A stretch of 23,225 nucleotides of DNA from Actinobacteria bacterium UBA2236. GTDB taxonomy: Bacteria > Actinomycetota > Actinomycetes > Nanopelagicales > Nanopelagicaceae. The stretch lies in the NCBI GenBank assembly GCA_002347935.1, contig DDYK01000027.1:18376-41600 (forward strand). Reading direction: 5' to 3'. Position 1 is the first letter of the stretch. The number at the start of each line of letters is the position of its first letter. The notes under the pieces were generated by a model. The model was given only the letters and a program-made list of their open reading frames with translations, searched no databases and was not told the DNA's origin. Shown here piece by piece: positions 7,376 through 15,635 of this stretch. The position numbers were made by a program, and so were the translations under genes.

Positions 7376-8440
7376 ATGGCAGAAAGCACAGAACTAATCG
7401 ATTTAAGATCTGACACTGTAACTAAACCTTCATTACAGATGCGCTCTGCAATGGCTAGCGCTGAAGTTGGCGATGATGTCTACTCCGATGATCCAACAGT
7501 CAATTCACTTGAAGAAAGAGTTGCAGAGCTATTTGGCAAAGAAGCTGCGTTATTCACCCCAAGTGGATCCCTTGCAAATCAGTTGGCTATTCGATCTCTA
7601 GTATCTCCAGGGCAAGAATTAATCTGTGAAACAAACTCTCATATTGCCAGAGCTGAACTAGGAGCGGCAGCAACCTTTAGCGGAATTACAACCAGAACCT
7701 GGCTTGCCGATCGTGGGCTATTAAATGCTGCTCAAGTTTTAGATTTAGCAAAACCTGACTCTGGCCCCTATCTAGTTTCAACTACAGCTATTGCAATTGA
7801 AAATACTCATAACTTTGGTGGAGGAAGCATTCAACCAATTGAGGAGATTGCCCTTCTAAGCAGGAAAGCAAAAGAGTTAGGGCTCTTTCTCCACCTTGAT
7901 GGAGCAAGAATCTGGAACGCTCACGTTGCATCCGGAGTTTCTCTACTTGAGTATGGAAAGTACTTTGAAACCATTAGCGTCTGTCTTTCAAAGGGGCTGG
8001 GAGCTCCCGTTGGATCTTTAATGATCTCAAATAAAGAACGCATCTCATCTTCTAGAGTTTGGCGTAAACGATATGGCGCTGGAATGCGACAGGTTGGAAT
8101 TCTGGCAGCTGCTGGTCATTACGCACTTGATCACAACATCTCTCGATTAATCGATGATCATAGAAAGGCTAAGCAGTTAGCTATAGCCTGCGCAAGCATT
8201 GCACCTTCGACTATCAATCCAGATTTTGTGGAGACAAATATTGTTGGACTGGACCTCTCCGGAGCAAATGTATCTGCACTTGAATTTGCCTCGGATGCAA
8301 AACAAAAAGGACTGTTGGTAAGCGCGCTAGGTAAGAGCTACCTTAGATTAGTAACGCATATGGATATTGACGATGAGGCAACTGAGAAAGCTTGCGCTAT
8401 TTTGCAGGAACTTTTAAAGGGCGCCTTCATGGCTAAGTAG
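7376..8440 (+). CDS. ltaE: Low-specificity L-threonine aldolase (beta-eliminating lyase family)
   Basis: PLP enzyme of 354 residues that cleaves threonine/allo-threonine to glycine and acetaldehyde. The N terminus LRSDTVTKPS is characteristic, followed by GDDVYSDDPTVN. The cofactor pocket has HLDGAR (173-178), and the Schiff-base lysine is Lys206 in VCLSKGLGAPVG. It is the last gene of the + strand run starting at the PASTA kinase. Its final 27 bases overlap the 3' end of ogt on the other strand. In small genomes this enzyme is a common glycine source. Substrate stereospecificity is not readable here. Confidence 0.93.
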   Translation: MAESTELIDLRSDTVTKPSLQMRSAMASAEVGDDVYSDDPTVNSLEERVAELFGKEAALFTPSGSLANQLAIRSLVSPGQELICETNSHIARAELGAAATFSGITTRTWLADRGLLNAAQVLDLAKPDSGPYLVSTTAIAIENTHNFGGGSIQPIEEIALLSRKAKELGLFLHLDGARIWNAHVASGVSLLEYGKYFETISVCLSKGLGAPVGSLMISNKERISSSRVWRKRYGAGMRQVGILAAAGHYALDHNISRLIDDHRKAKQLAIACASIAPSTINPDFVETNIVGLDLSGANVSALEFASDAKQKGLLVSALGKSYLRLVTHMDIDDEATEKACAILQELLKGAFMAK

Positions 8441-8905
8441 CCATTGTTTATATTTCAACCCATAAGCATAATTTCCTAGCGCCCCACCTGTTTTAACAAT
8501 TCGATGACAAGGGACAACTAGAGCAATCAGATTTCGGGCGCAAGCACTTCCGGCTGCTCGCACCGCATCTTCTGAACCTGCTCGTTTTGCTAAATCGGCA
8601 TAGGTCAGAGTTCTTCCTGGAGATATTTTTCTCATCACCCGCCATGCTGATTGCGAAAACTTCTCACCCTCTTGATCAACCTGAATCCCATCAAGGGCTC
8701 TCAAGTCTCCATCAAAGTAATCAGAAACCAAATCTGAAATTATTGGGATCTGACTTACTTTCTTACTCTCTAACTGCCTATCCTGTTTGGAGATCGAGCA
8801 TAGAAGTTCATCCTGTGATGTAAAGCCCGCAGCAATAAGGATATGTTCACGCGATATTAGAGAGAGAGGGCCTACTGGGGTTTTAAGAGTGGTACGAAGC
8901 AACAC
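8414..8905 (-). CDS. ogt: Methylated-DNA--protein-cysteine methyltransferase
   Basis: Suicide DNA-repair protein that takes the alkyl group from O6-alkylguanine onto a cysteine. With the start used here it has 163 residues. The active site PCHR with Cys133 sits in ALVVPCHRIVKTGGALGNYAYG, and the DNA-binding helix region includes ARAAGSACARN-like residues ahead of it (RAAGSACARNLI). I choose GTG 8905 over the TTG at 8911: on the minus strand TAGGGT followed by six bases ends exactly at this GTG, indicating a leaderless transcript. The gene overlaps ltaE tail to tail by 27 bases. It lies next to DAHP synthase but has its own promoter signal. Confidence 0.93.
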   Translation of the reverse strand: MLLRTTLKTPVGPLSLISREHILIAAGFTSQDELLCSISKQDRQLESKKVSQIPIISDLVSDYFDGDLRALDGIQVDQEGEKFSQSAWRVMRKISPGRTLTYADLAKRAGSEDAVRAAGSACARNLIALVVPCHRIVKTGGALGNYAYGLKYKQWLLSHEGAL

Positions 8906-8911
8906 GTGCAA

Positions 8912-8917
8912 ACCCTA
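8912..8917 (-). promoter_or_regulatory. Candidate -10 of leaderless ogt promoter
   Basis: TAGGGT on the minus strand with a six-base spacer to GTG 8905. This places the transcription start on the start codon and argues against the TTG at 8911. Confidence 0.55.
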
Positions 8918-8927
8918 CTGTCCTAAT

Positions 8928-10277
8928 CTACGTTTGGAAATACCTTGAACGATCGCGAAGCATCTCGGCAACAAGGAATGCAAGCTCTAAAGATTGTGTG
9001 TGGTTAAGCCTTGGATCACAAGCGCTCTCATATCGGGTAGCAAGATCTTCATGCGAGATTTCCTCGCCCCCACCAACACATTCAGTTACATCATCGCCAG
9101 TTAATTCAATGTGAATTCCCCCAGGATGAGTTCCAAGCTTTTGATGAACTTCAAAGAAGCCCTTAACTTCATCTAGAACATCATCGAATTTACGGGTTTT
9201 ATACCCGCTTGGAGCTTCATAAGTATTGCCATGCATTGGATCGCAGACCCAGAGAACTTTCGCTCCAGATTTATCTACCGCTTCAATTATTCCTGGAAGG
9301 ACGCTACGCACATTTGCCGCGCCCATTCTGGTGATAAATGTTAAGCGACCTGGCTCATTATCTGGATTAAGCGCTTGGATGATTTCTAGGGCGCTTTGAG
9401 CAGTTGTCTTTGGCCCTAGTTTGACTCCAATTGGATTTTTAATCTTCTTGGCAAAATCAATATGTGCTCCATCTAATTGACGGGTGCGCTCGCCTATCCA
9501 AACAAAGTGAGCTGAGACATCGTAGGCATTACCAGTTCTTGAATCAATCCTAGTTAGGGCCTTCTCATACTCAAGTATTAAAGCCTCATGACTTGAGTAA
9601 AAATCAACAGTCTTAAACTCCTCAGGATTAATACCGGCAGATTTCATGAAATCAAGAGCTCTTCCAATTTCATTAGCCATAGCTTCATAGCGCACACCAA
9701 TACGAGAATCCTTAACAAAACCTTTGTTCCACTCATGAACCAAACGCAGATCCGCAAAGCCACCTTGAGTAAAAGCACGCACTAGATTTAGCGTTGAGGC
9801 AGAGGTCTGATAAACCTTAACTAGTCGAGCCGGATTTGGACGTCGCGCTTCTTGGGTGAACTCCAAATCATTAACAGCATCCCCGCGATATGCAGGAAGG
9901 GAAACCTCACCTCGAGTCTCTAAATCATTACTTCTTGGCTTTGCAAACTGGCCTGCCATTCGACCAACTTTTATTACAGGAAGGCTTGCTCCATATTGGA
10001 GAACTGCTGCCATCTGCAGAATAGTTTTAATCCGATTTCGAATTGAGTCTGCAGTTGCCCCAAGAAAAGTCTCTGCGCAATCTCCACCTTGCAACATAAA
10101 AGCCTTGCCATCTGCGGCTAGGGCTATCTTCTCTTTTAAGTTATCGCATTCACCAGCAAAAACTAGAGGCGGTAGCGATTTTAATTCTTTTACTGCCAAC
10201 TCTAATTCAGAGCGATCTGGCCAATTAGGCTGTTGCGCTGCCTTAAGGGCGGGATCAAAGAGAGAATCAAGTGACAT
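8928..10277 (-). CDS. aroG: Class II 3-deoxy-7-phosphoheptulonate (DAHP) synthase
   Basis: First enzyme of the shikimate pathway, joining phosphoenolpyruvate and erythrose 4-phosphate. This is the plant/actinobacterial class II type (449 residues, as in Mycobacterium AroG), not the E. coli class I type. Signature stretches are QGGDCAETF near residue 65, IKVGRMAGQFAKPRS (KPR substrate-binding motif), and DPMHGNT with GGIHIELTGDDVTEC near the C terminus. ATG 10277 is preferred to TTG 10283 because TACCCT lies six bases upstream of it on the minus strand. It follows the PFK gene by about 40 bases but seems to have its own promoter. Mycobacterial enzymes of this class are feedback-inhibited and activate chorismate mutase; this is not visible here. 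Confidence 0.95.
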   Translation of the reverse strand: MSLDSLFDPALKAAQQPNWPDRSELELAVKELKSLPPLVFAGECDNLKEKIALAADGKAFMLQGGDCAETFLGATADSIRNRIKTILQMAAVLQYGASLPVIKVGRMAGQFAKPRSNDLETRGEVSLPAYRGDAVNDLEFTQEARRPNPARLVKVYQTSASTLNLVRAFTQGGFADLRLVHEWNKGFVKDSRIGVRYEAMANEIGRALDFMKSAGINPEEFKTVDFYSSHEALILEYEKALTRIDSRTGNAYDVSAHFVWIGERTRQLDGAHIDFAKKIKNPIGVKLGPKTTAQSALEIIQALNPDNEPGRLTFITRMGAANVRSVLPGIIEAVDKSGAKVLWVCDPMHGNTYEAPSGYKTRKFDDVLDEVKGFFEVHQKLGTHPGGIHIELTGDDVTECVGGGEEISHEDLATRYESACDPRLNHTQSLELAFLVAEMLRDRSRYFQT

Positions 10278-10283
10278 GGTCAA

Positions 10284-10289
10284 AGGGTA
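10284..10289 (-). promoter_or_regulatory. Candidate -10 of leaderless DAHP synthase promoter
   Basis: TACCCT on the minus strand, six bases before ATG 10277. There is no Shine-Dalgarno in the same interval, which supports leaderless initiation. Confidence 0.55.
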
Positions 10290-10318
10290 GGCAACTTAGG
10301 GCAATCGGCGTCGGCCAA

Positions 10319-11344
10319 TTATCCGAAGAAAACTTCTGCCTCTGCTAGTAGGGCTGGATCTACTGTTTTTAACTTCTCGGTAGCTGAGGCCAGTGGAACT
10401 CGCTTAATTGCCGTTCCATGAAGTGCCACCATTTTGCCCCAATCTCCTTCATGAGCCGCAGTTATGGCATGTAGACCAAAGCGCGTTGCCAGAACTCGAT
10501 CAAAGGCTGTTGGCGTTCCCCCTCTTTGAATGTGGCCAAGGATAGAGGTGCGCGCCTCAGCTCCAGTGCGCTTTTCAATCTCATTTGCTAGCCACTCACC
10601 AATTCCTGAAAGTTTGACATGGCCAAAAGCATCTTTAGTGGAATCTTTGGTAATTAAATCGCCATCTTTAGGAAGAGCTCCCTCTGCCACTACCAAAATA
10701 GGAGCATAAGATTGTTCAAATCTAGATTTCACATATGAGCAAACTTTGTCGATATCAAAGGGAACTTCAGGTATAAGAATGCATGAAGCTCCGCCGGCAA
10801 GTCCAGAGTGCAGAGCAATCCAGCCCGCATGTCTTCCCATAACTTCCACAATAAGTGCACGGTGATGTGACTCTGCAGTGGTGTGAAGACGATCAATTGC
10901 TTCAACTGCGATATTTACGGCAGTATCAAAACCAAATGTGTAATCAGTATTATTCAAATCATTATCAATTGTCTTTGGAACACCAATGACCTTAACACCT
11001 AAGGCATCTAATTTTGTAGCGACCCCTAAAGTATCTTCTCCGCCAATCGCAATTAAAGCATCGACATTCATCTTGGCAAGATTTTCTTTGATGCGCTCTA
11101 CGCCATTTTCAATCTTAAATGGATTAGTGCGAGATGATCCAAGAATTGTTCCACCTCGTGGCAGAATTCCTCGAGTTGCCGCAATGTTTAGCGGCATCGT
11201 AAGCCCCTCTAGCGGACCTTTCCAACCATCGCGAAAACCGATGAACTCATAGCCATATTCTTTCTCGCCTTTACGTACAACCGCTCTAATGACTGCATTA
11301 AGTCCGGGACAATCTCCGCCACCTGTAAGGACTCCGAAACGCAT
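10319..11344 (-). CDS. pfkA: 6-phosphofructokinase, residues of pyrophosphate-dependent type
   Basis: Glycolytic phosphofructokinase A-family enzyme, 341 residues. Visible motifs are GGGDCPGLN (8-16), GGEDTLG (101-107), PKTIDNDL with catalytic Asp (about 123-130), and MGRHAGW. Residue 104 is Asp and residue 124 is Lys, at the same numbering as E. coli PfkA, where both are Gly in the ATP enzyme. Asp at 104 with Lys at 124 is the combination reported for PPi-dependent PFKs, so this is probably a reversible PPi-PFK (group III actinobacterial clade). A Shine-Dalgarno GGAG sits eight bases before ATG 11344. It is downstream of glgC on the same strand, with an 85-base gap holding its own candidate promoter. 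Confidence 0.93.
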   Translation of the reverse strand: MRFGVLTGGGDCPGLNAVIRAVVRKGEKEYGYEFIGFRDGWKGPLEGLTMPLNIAATRGILPRGGTILGSSRTNPFKIENGVERIKENLAKMNVDALIAIGGEDTLGVATKLDALGVKVIGVPKTIDNDLNNTDYTFGFDTAVNIAVEAIDRLHTTAESHHRALIVEVMGRHAGWIALHSGLAGGASCILIPEVPFDIDKVCSYVKSRFEQSYAPILVVAEGALPKDGDLITKDSTKDAFGHVKLSGIGEWLANEIEKRTGAEARTSILGHIQRGGTPTAFDRVLATRFGLHAITAAHEGDWGKMVALHGTAIKRVPLASATEKLKTVDPALLAEAEVFFG

Positions 11345-11398
11345 ATGAATAACTCCGATTAGATAATTGGATTTGAATCAGCTCTGACTCAGGAGCAG

Positions 11399-11404
11399 AT
11401 TCTA
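11399..11404 (-). promoter_or_regulatory. Candidate -10 of pfk promoter
   Basis: TAGAAT on the minus strand matches TATAAT in five of six positions and lies about 55 bases before the pfk ATG, leaving a leader of roughly 48 bases with a Shine-Dalgarno. No clear -35 is seen. It indicates that pfk can be transcribed separately from glgC. Confidence 0.5.
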
Positions 11405-11429
11405 GCGCATTGCAAAATTAACAATGAAA

Positions 11430-12653
11430 TTACCGCGTAACTACTACGCCTTTTCCAACTACAACTATTCCGCCAGGTGAAACTGTGAAGCGCTGGCGAT
11501 CTCTCTCTAAATCAAATCCAATACTGGCCCCAGGTTCGACGATTACATTCTTATCCAAGATTGCATTTTTAACTCGGGCTCCATCCCCTATTCGCACCGC
11601 TGGCATAAGTACTGAGCTCTCAACGACAGAGTCACGGCCAGCATAAACATCATAGGAGGCAACGGTTCTACGCAATTCACCACCTGAGATAATTGATCCC
11701 GCGCCAACAACGGAATCAAAGGCAATTCCTCGTTCTGAAAATTTTGCTGGCGGCAGCGATGGTGGATTGGTGAGAATTGGCCACTGTCGGTTATAGAGAT
11801 TAAAAATAGGTAGCGGCGAAACTAAATCCATATGTGCTTCAAAATAGCTATCGATACTTCCTACATCACGCCAATAACCTTTGTCGCGCTCAGTCTCACC
11901 TGGAACAACATTATTTGCAAAGTCATAGACTTTTGCAAGGCCAGCTCTAGTCATAGCCGGAATGATGTTCGCGCCTAAGTCATGACGAGAGTCAAGATCC
12001 TCCGAGTCAAGTATCAGGGCCTCTTCCATTGCGTCGCGACGAAAGATGTAATTACCCATGGAAACCAAACATAATTCAGGATGACCTGGCATTGCTGGAG
12101 GATCTTTAGGTTTTTCATGAAACGCTTTTATAGTAACGCCATCGCTATCAAGTTCGATAACTCCAAATTCTGATGCCTCTGATCGCTTTACTCGAATTGC
12201 GGCAACTGTTACCCCAGCCCCACTTTCCAAATGACTTAGATACATTGCATTTGGATCCATGCGATAAACGTGATCTGCACCAAAGACAATCACATGCTTT
12301 GGGTTCTCATCATGGATTAAATTGAAATTCTGCAAAATTGCATCAGCGCTTCCGGTATACCAACGAGGACCGAGTCTCTGCTGCGCTGGAACAGGAGTGA
12401 TGTAATTTCCAAGTAGTGTCGACATTCTCCACGTAGTAGTTATATGTCTATCAAGGGAATGAGACTTATACTGCGTAAGAACTGCAATCCTTAAGAATCC
12501 TGCATTGACAAGATTTGAGAGAACGAAATCAACTAAACGATAAGAGCCACCAAAAGGAACTGCCGGCTTTGCTCTATCTGCAGTTAATGGCATCAAACGC
12601 TTACCCTCGCCTCCAGCGAGCACTATTCCTAATGGGAGATCTAAGCGGGCCAT
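11430..12653 (-). CDS. glgC: Glucose-1-phosphate adenylyltransferase (ADP-glucose pyrophosphorylase)
   Basis: Makes ADP-glucose and pyrophosphate from glucose 1-phosphate and ATP, the committed step of glycogen synthesis. It has 407 residues, normal for GlgC. The N-terminal nucleotidyltransferase motif GGEGKRLMPLTADRAKPAVPFGG (residues 14-36, key residues G, R, K), FGADHVYRMD and the C-terminal left-handed beta-helix repeats (residues 300-400) are evident. It is divergent from glgA with only 23 bases between the start codons, the same arrangement as in mycobacteria. Minus-strand TATCGT lies seven bases before its ATG, consistent with a leaderless or nearly leaderless mRNA. Confidence 0.96.
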   Translation of the reverse strand: MARLDLPLGIVLAGGEGKRLMPLTADRAKPAVPFGGSYRLVDFVLSNLVNAGFLRIAVLTQYKSHSLDRHITTTWRMSTLLGNYITPVPAQQRLGPRWYTGSADAILQNFNLIHDENPKHVIVFGADHVYRMDPNAMYLSHLESGAGVTVAAIRVKRSEASEFGVIELDSDGVTIKAFHEKPKDPPAMPGHPELCLVSMGNYIFRRDAMEEALILDSEDLDSRHDLGANIIPAMTRAGLAKVYDFANNVVPGETERDKGYWRDVGSIDSYFEAHMDLVSPLPIFNLYNRQWPILTNPPSLPPAKFSERGIAFDSVVGAGSIISGGELRRTVASYDVYAGRDSVVESSVLMPAVRIGDGARVKNAILDKNVIVEPGASIGFDLERDRQRFTVSPGGIVVVGKGVVVTR

Positions 12654-12660
12654 ATGTCTA

Positions 12661-12666
12661 ACGATA
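12661..12666 (-). promoter_or_regulatory. Candidate -10 of glgC promoter
   Basis: TATCGT on the minus strand, seven bases before ATG 12653. Two of its bases (12665-12666) are also the first two bases of the glgA -10 on the plus strand. Confidence 0.5.
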
Positions 12667-12670
12667 CTCT
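12665..12670 (+). promoter_or_regulatory. Candidate -10 of leaderless glgA promoter
   Basis: TACTCT on the plus strand, six bases before GTG 12677. It overlaps the opposing glgC -10, so polymerase binding for the two genes should be mutually exclusive. Confidence 0.55.
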
Positions 12671-12676
12671 TGGCAG

Positions 12677-13843
12677 GTGAGCAGCGCTAAGGTCAAAGTA
12701 GCCATGATTACTCGTGAGTGGCCCCCTGAAATCTATGGTGGAGCCGGGGTTCATATTGCAAACCTAGTCTCTGCCTTAAATCAGAGCGGAGAGATCGAGA
12801 GCTTCGTTCATTGCTTCGGCAGAGCAAGAAGTGATGCCACCAACTACCAACTAACGAAAGAGTTTTCTACGATAAATCCAGCGCTGCAAACCCTGTTACT
12901 TGATAGCGATATTGCCAAAAATGTAAAGGGTATGGATATTGCGCACTCTCATACTTGGTATGCCAATCTGGCCGGGTATTTAGCGATGAAAATGTTTGGA
13001 ATTCCCCATGTCATTACCGCCCACTCTCTGGAACCCTTGCGTCCCTGGAAAGCTGAACAGCTAGGTGGCGGATATCAAATTTCATCCTGGGCCGAAAAGA
13101 TTTCCTATGAGAGCGCATCTGCCATCATCGCAGTTAGCGATGGTATGAGAGCTGATGTATTAAAGGCCTATCCCAAGATAGATACCAATAAAGTGGTGAC
13201 GATTAGAAATGGGATAGATACCAAGGCCTTTGCTCCTAATCCAAATTCAGAGGTTTTGAAAAAGTATCGGATTAATTCACCTTATGGTTTATTTGTTGGC
13301 AGAATAACAAGACAGAAAGGCCTTGCACACTTACTCCGTGCTTGGCAAAAAGTTCCTAAAGATCACTCTCTAGTCCTTGCTGCAGGATCTCCCGATGAGC
13401 CAGCAATCGGTGCTGAAGTTGAGCAACTCATTGCAGAGCTATCAAAGCAGCGAGGAAATATCATTTGGATAAAGCAGATGCTAGATCGTGACGAATTAAC
13501 CGCCCTTCTTACCGGAGCTCAAGTATTCCTCTGTCCCTCAATCTATGAACCGCTAGGAATTGTTAACTTAGAGGCGATGGCCTGTGAGACCGCAGTTGTG
13601 GCATCAAAAGTTGGTGGTATTCCTGAGGTTGTAGTTGATAATGAAACAGGATTATTGGTTGATTACTCACCTAATCCGTCAGAGTTTGAAGATCTCCTTG
13701 CATCTGCAATCAATAGATTAATGTCAGATAAATCACTATCTGTTAAATACGGTCAAGCAGGGCGAATCCGCGCAATTGAGAACTTCGGATGGGATAAGGT
13801 TGCCCAAGCAACCATCGAGTTATATCGGAGTCTAATAAAGTAA
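12677..13843 (+). CDS. glgA: GT4-family glycogen synthase / alpha-maltose-1-phosphate synthase (GlgA/GlgM type)
   Basis: GT-B fold glycosyltransferase of 388 residues, the actinobacterial short type commonly annotated glgA. The N terminus has MITREWPPEIYGGAGVHI with the GG(A/V)GVH sugar-nucleotide loop, the centre has GRITRQKG, and the donor-binding E-x7-E motif appears as SIYEPLGIVNLEAMACETAV. The mycobacterial counterpart next to glgC works mainly as GlgM, making maltose 1-phosphate from ADP-glucose for GlgE, so the exact product is open. GTG 12677 is supported by the -10 at leaderless distance. An EamA permease gene follows directly after the stop. Confidence 0.92.
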   Translation: MSSAKVKVAMITREWPPEIYGGAGVHIANLVSALNQSGEIESFVHCFGRARSDATNYQLTKEFSTINPALQTLLLDSDIAKNVKGMDIAHSHTWYANLAGYLAMKMFGIPHVITAHSLEPLRPWKAEQLGGGYQISSWAEKISYESASAIIAVSDGMRADVLKAYPKIDTNKVVTIRNGIDTKAFAPNPNSEVLKKYRINSPYGLFVGRITRQKGLAHLLRAWQKVPKDHSLVLAAGSPDEPAIGAEVEQLIAELSKQRGNIIWIKQMLDRDELTALLTGAQVFLCPSIYEPLGIVNLEAMACETAVVASKVGGIPEVVVDNETGLLVDYSPNPSEFEDLLASAINRLMSDKSLSVKYGQAGRIRAIENFGWDKVAQATIELYRSLIK

Positions 13844-14722
13844 ATGTCACGTAAAGGCTGGGTGCTCTTTGCCCTTGTTGGTTTGCTATGGGGCGTCCCC
13901 TATCTATTTATGAAAGTTGCAGTTGAAGAGCTTTCAACGCCTGTAATTGTTTTTGCTCGCCTTGCTATTGGAGCCCTTCTTTTGATTCCAGTAGCCCTAT
14001 ATGAAAAATCTATTCGGCCAGCTCTTAAGTATTGGCCATATATTTTGTTCTACGCCGTTCTCGAAATGGTAATCCCTTGGTATTTAATTACCACCGCGCA
14101 AAGAGATCTCTCATCAGGATTGGTGGCACTCTTGGTTTCAACAGTTCCAATCTGGGCCACACTATTTGCTCATCACAGCGGTGATTCAACGGCAGCTCAT
14201 CGCACCAGAATCTTTGGTATTGCTATGGGATTAATCGGTGTGGCACTTCTTGTAGGAATTGAGTCACTAAATGACTTTGATAGCGCGATCGCAATTGCAA
14301 TGGTATTGGTTGCCTCTATCTCATATGCCTGGGCAGTAAATATGATTACTAGACGTGCTCCCCAAATCTCTGGAGTGGCAATTAATGGATTATCTATGCT
14401 TATTGCTCTTATTTTCTTTGCTCCCTTTGCAGCCTTTAACTTGCCAACTCAGAGTCCATCATTAGAAGCAATTAGCGCAACTGCTGCGCTTGGAATCTTC
14501 TCAACAGGTCTTGCTTTCTGGATTTTCTTTATGGTCTTAAAAGAAATTGGCCCAGCAAGGGCTTCTCTTGTGGTTTATCCAAATACGGCAGTTGCTGTCA
14601 TTCTTGGGATCATAATTCTCAATGAAAAGTTGACGCTAGCTATTACGATTGGTCTCCCATTAGTCTTAGTTGGTTCTTATTTTGCTAGCAAAAAGTCTGA
14701 AACCCCAGTAGTTACCGGGTAA
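13844..14722 (+). CDS. EamA/DMT-family permease (second copy)
   Basis: Inner-membrane transporter of 292 residues with about ten helices in two EamA repeats. It starts VLFALVGLLWGVPYLFMKVAV (W-G-x-x-F-like motif), and the second repeat begins around AIAIAMVLVASISYAWAV. It resembles the copy at 6503-7363 in architecture but is clearly divergent in sequence. Its ATG is immediately after the glgA stop codon, so it is likely co-transcribed with glgA. Its last 11 bases overlap the 3' end of era on the other strand. Substrate unknown. Confidence 0.88.
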   Translation: MSRKGWVLFALVGLLWGVPYLFMKVAVEELSTPVIVFARLAIGALLLIPVALYEKSIRPALKYWPYILFYAVLEMVIPWYLITTAQRDLSSGLVALLVSTVPIWATLFAHHSGDSTAAHRTRIFGIAMGLIGVALLVGIESLNDFDSAIAIAMVLVASISYAWAVNMITRRAPQISGVAINGLSMLIALIFFAPFAAFNLPTQSPSLEAISATAALGIFSTGLAFWIFFMVLKEIGPARASLVVYPNTAVAVILGIIILNEKLTLAITIGLPLVLVGSYFASKKSETPVVTG

Positions 14723-15635
14723 ATCCCAACTTAAGTAGGGCCTTAGAGTCGCTCTGCCAATTAGCCATAACTTTTACATGAAGACCAAGAAATACTCGAG
14801 CCTTTAACTTCTTTTCAATCTCGCCTCTTGCCACAGTTCCTACTTGCTTAAGTCTCTCTCCTTTATGGCCAATGATTATCGCCTTCTGACTATCGCGTTC
14901 AACAATAATTGATGCATGAATATCAAAAAATGGAGGATCACCCTCCGCTCGCTTATCACGCTCGGAAATCTCATCGATTACAACTGCAATTGAGTGGGGA
15001 ACCTCCTCAAAAACATCTTCAATAGCAGCCTCTCTAATTAAATCTGCGAGCTGAGTATTTAGTTCCTGATCAGAGCTCATATCAGCGGGATAAAAGGGTG
15101 GGGACTCTGGGGCATATTTGGCTAGCAGATTCATAAGTAGTTGAACTTGATCATCAGTCTTGGCAGATAAGGGCACTACTTCATCCCAAGCAAAGCCTGC
15201 ATCCTGCGCTAATTTGCTAGCAGCTATTAATTGCTCAGGCATCAGAGATTTCTTAGCCATATCAATCATAGTTATCGCACAAATTTTCTTAGCGCTTCGA
15301 TGGCGCGCCATCTCCTTGGCGATAAAGAGATCACCTGCGCCTATTGCTTCAACTGCAGGAATGCAGAGCACAATCGCATCAACTGATTCCATATTCTCAT
15401 TAACTACTGAATTTAGAGCCCCTCCAAGAAGTGTTTTTGGCTTATGAACTCCAGGGGTATCAACTACTACTAATTGAAAATCAGGACGGGTAACAATCCC
15501 TCGGATAGCGTTTCGAGTGGTATTTGGATGATGCGAGGTGATGACAATCTTTTCGCCTACTAGAGCATTAACAAGTGTTGATTTTCCAGTATTGGGCCTG
15601 CCAACAATTGCAACAAAGGCGGCTTTATGTGTCAT
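14712..15635 (-). CDS. era: GTPase Era with altered G4 motif
   Basis: Ribosome-assembly GTPase with an N-terminal GTPase domain and a C-terminal KH RNA-binding domain (IIIGHKGERLKQVGTVARGEIEKKL region, about 250-275), total about 307 residues. G1 is GRPNTGKST, G2 threonines are in TTRNAIRG, and G3 is DTPG. The G4 position, normally NKxD or TKxD, reads TMID, with Met in place of the guanine-stacking Lys. ATG 15635 is used; GTG 15638 is one codon upstream. It overlaps the dprA stop by about 11 bases, so it is translated from the dprA transcript. Next to dprA is not the usual ybeY-corC-era context. Confidence 0.93.
   Translation of the reverse strand: MTHKAAFVAIVGRPNTGKSTLVNALVGEKIVITSHHPNTTRNAIRGIVTRPDFQLVVVDTPGVHKPKTLLGGALNSVVNENMESVDAIVLCIPAVEAIGAGDLFIAKEMARHRSAKKICAITMIDMAKKSLMPEQLIAASKLAQDAGFAWDEVVPLSAKTDDQVQLLMNLLAKYAPESPPFYPADMSSDQELNTQLADLIREAAIEDVFEEVPHSIAVVIDEISERDKRAEGDPPFFDIHASIIVERDSQKAIIIGHKGERLKQVGTVARGEIEKKLKARVFLGLHVKVMANWQSDSKALLKLGFTR

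Noticed and set aside
5637..8440. Genomic island or defence cluster downstream of the PASTA kinase
   Set aside because: Genes are ordinary housekeeping types with base composition like the neighbours; no integrase, repeats or toxin-like genes.
9856..10290. 144-residue open frame on + opposite DAHP synthase
   Set aside because: It is a shadow of a strongly conserved gene, with no ribosome site, domain or unusual composition of its own.
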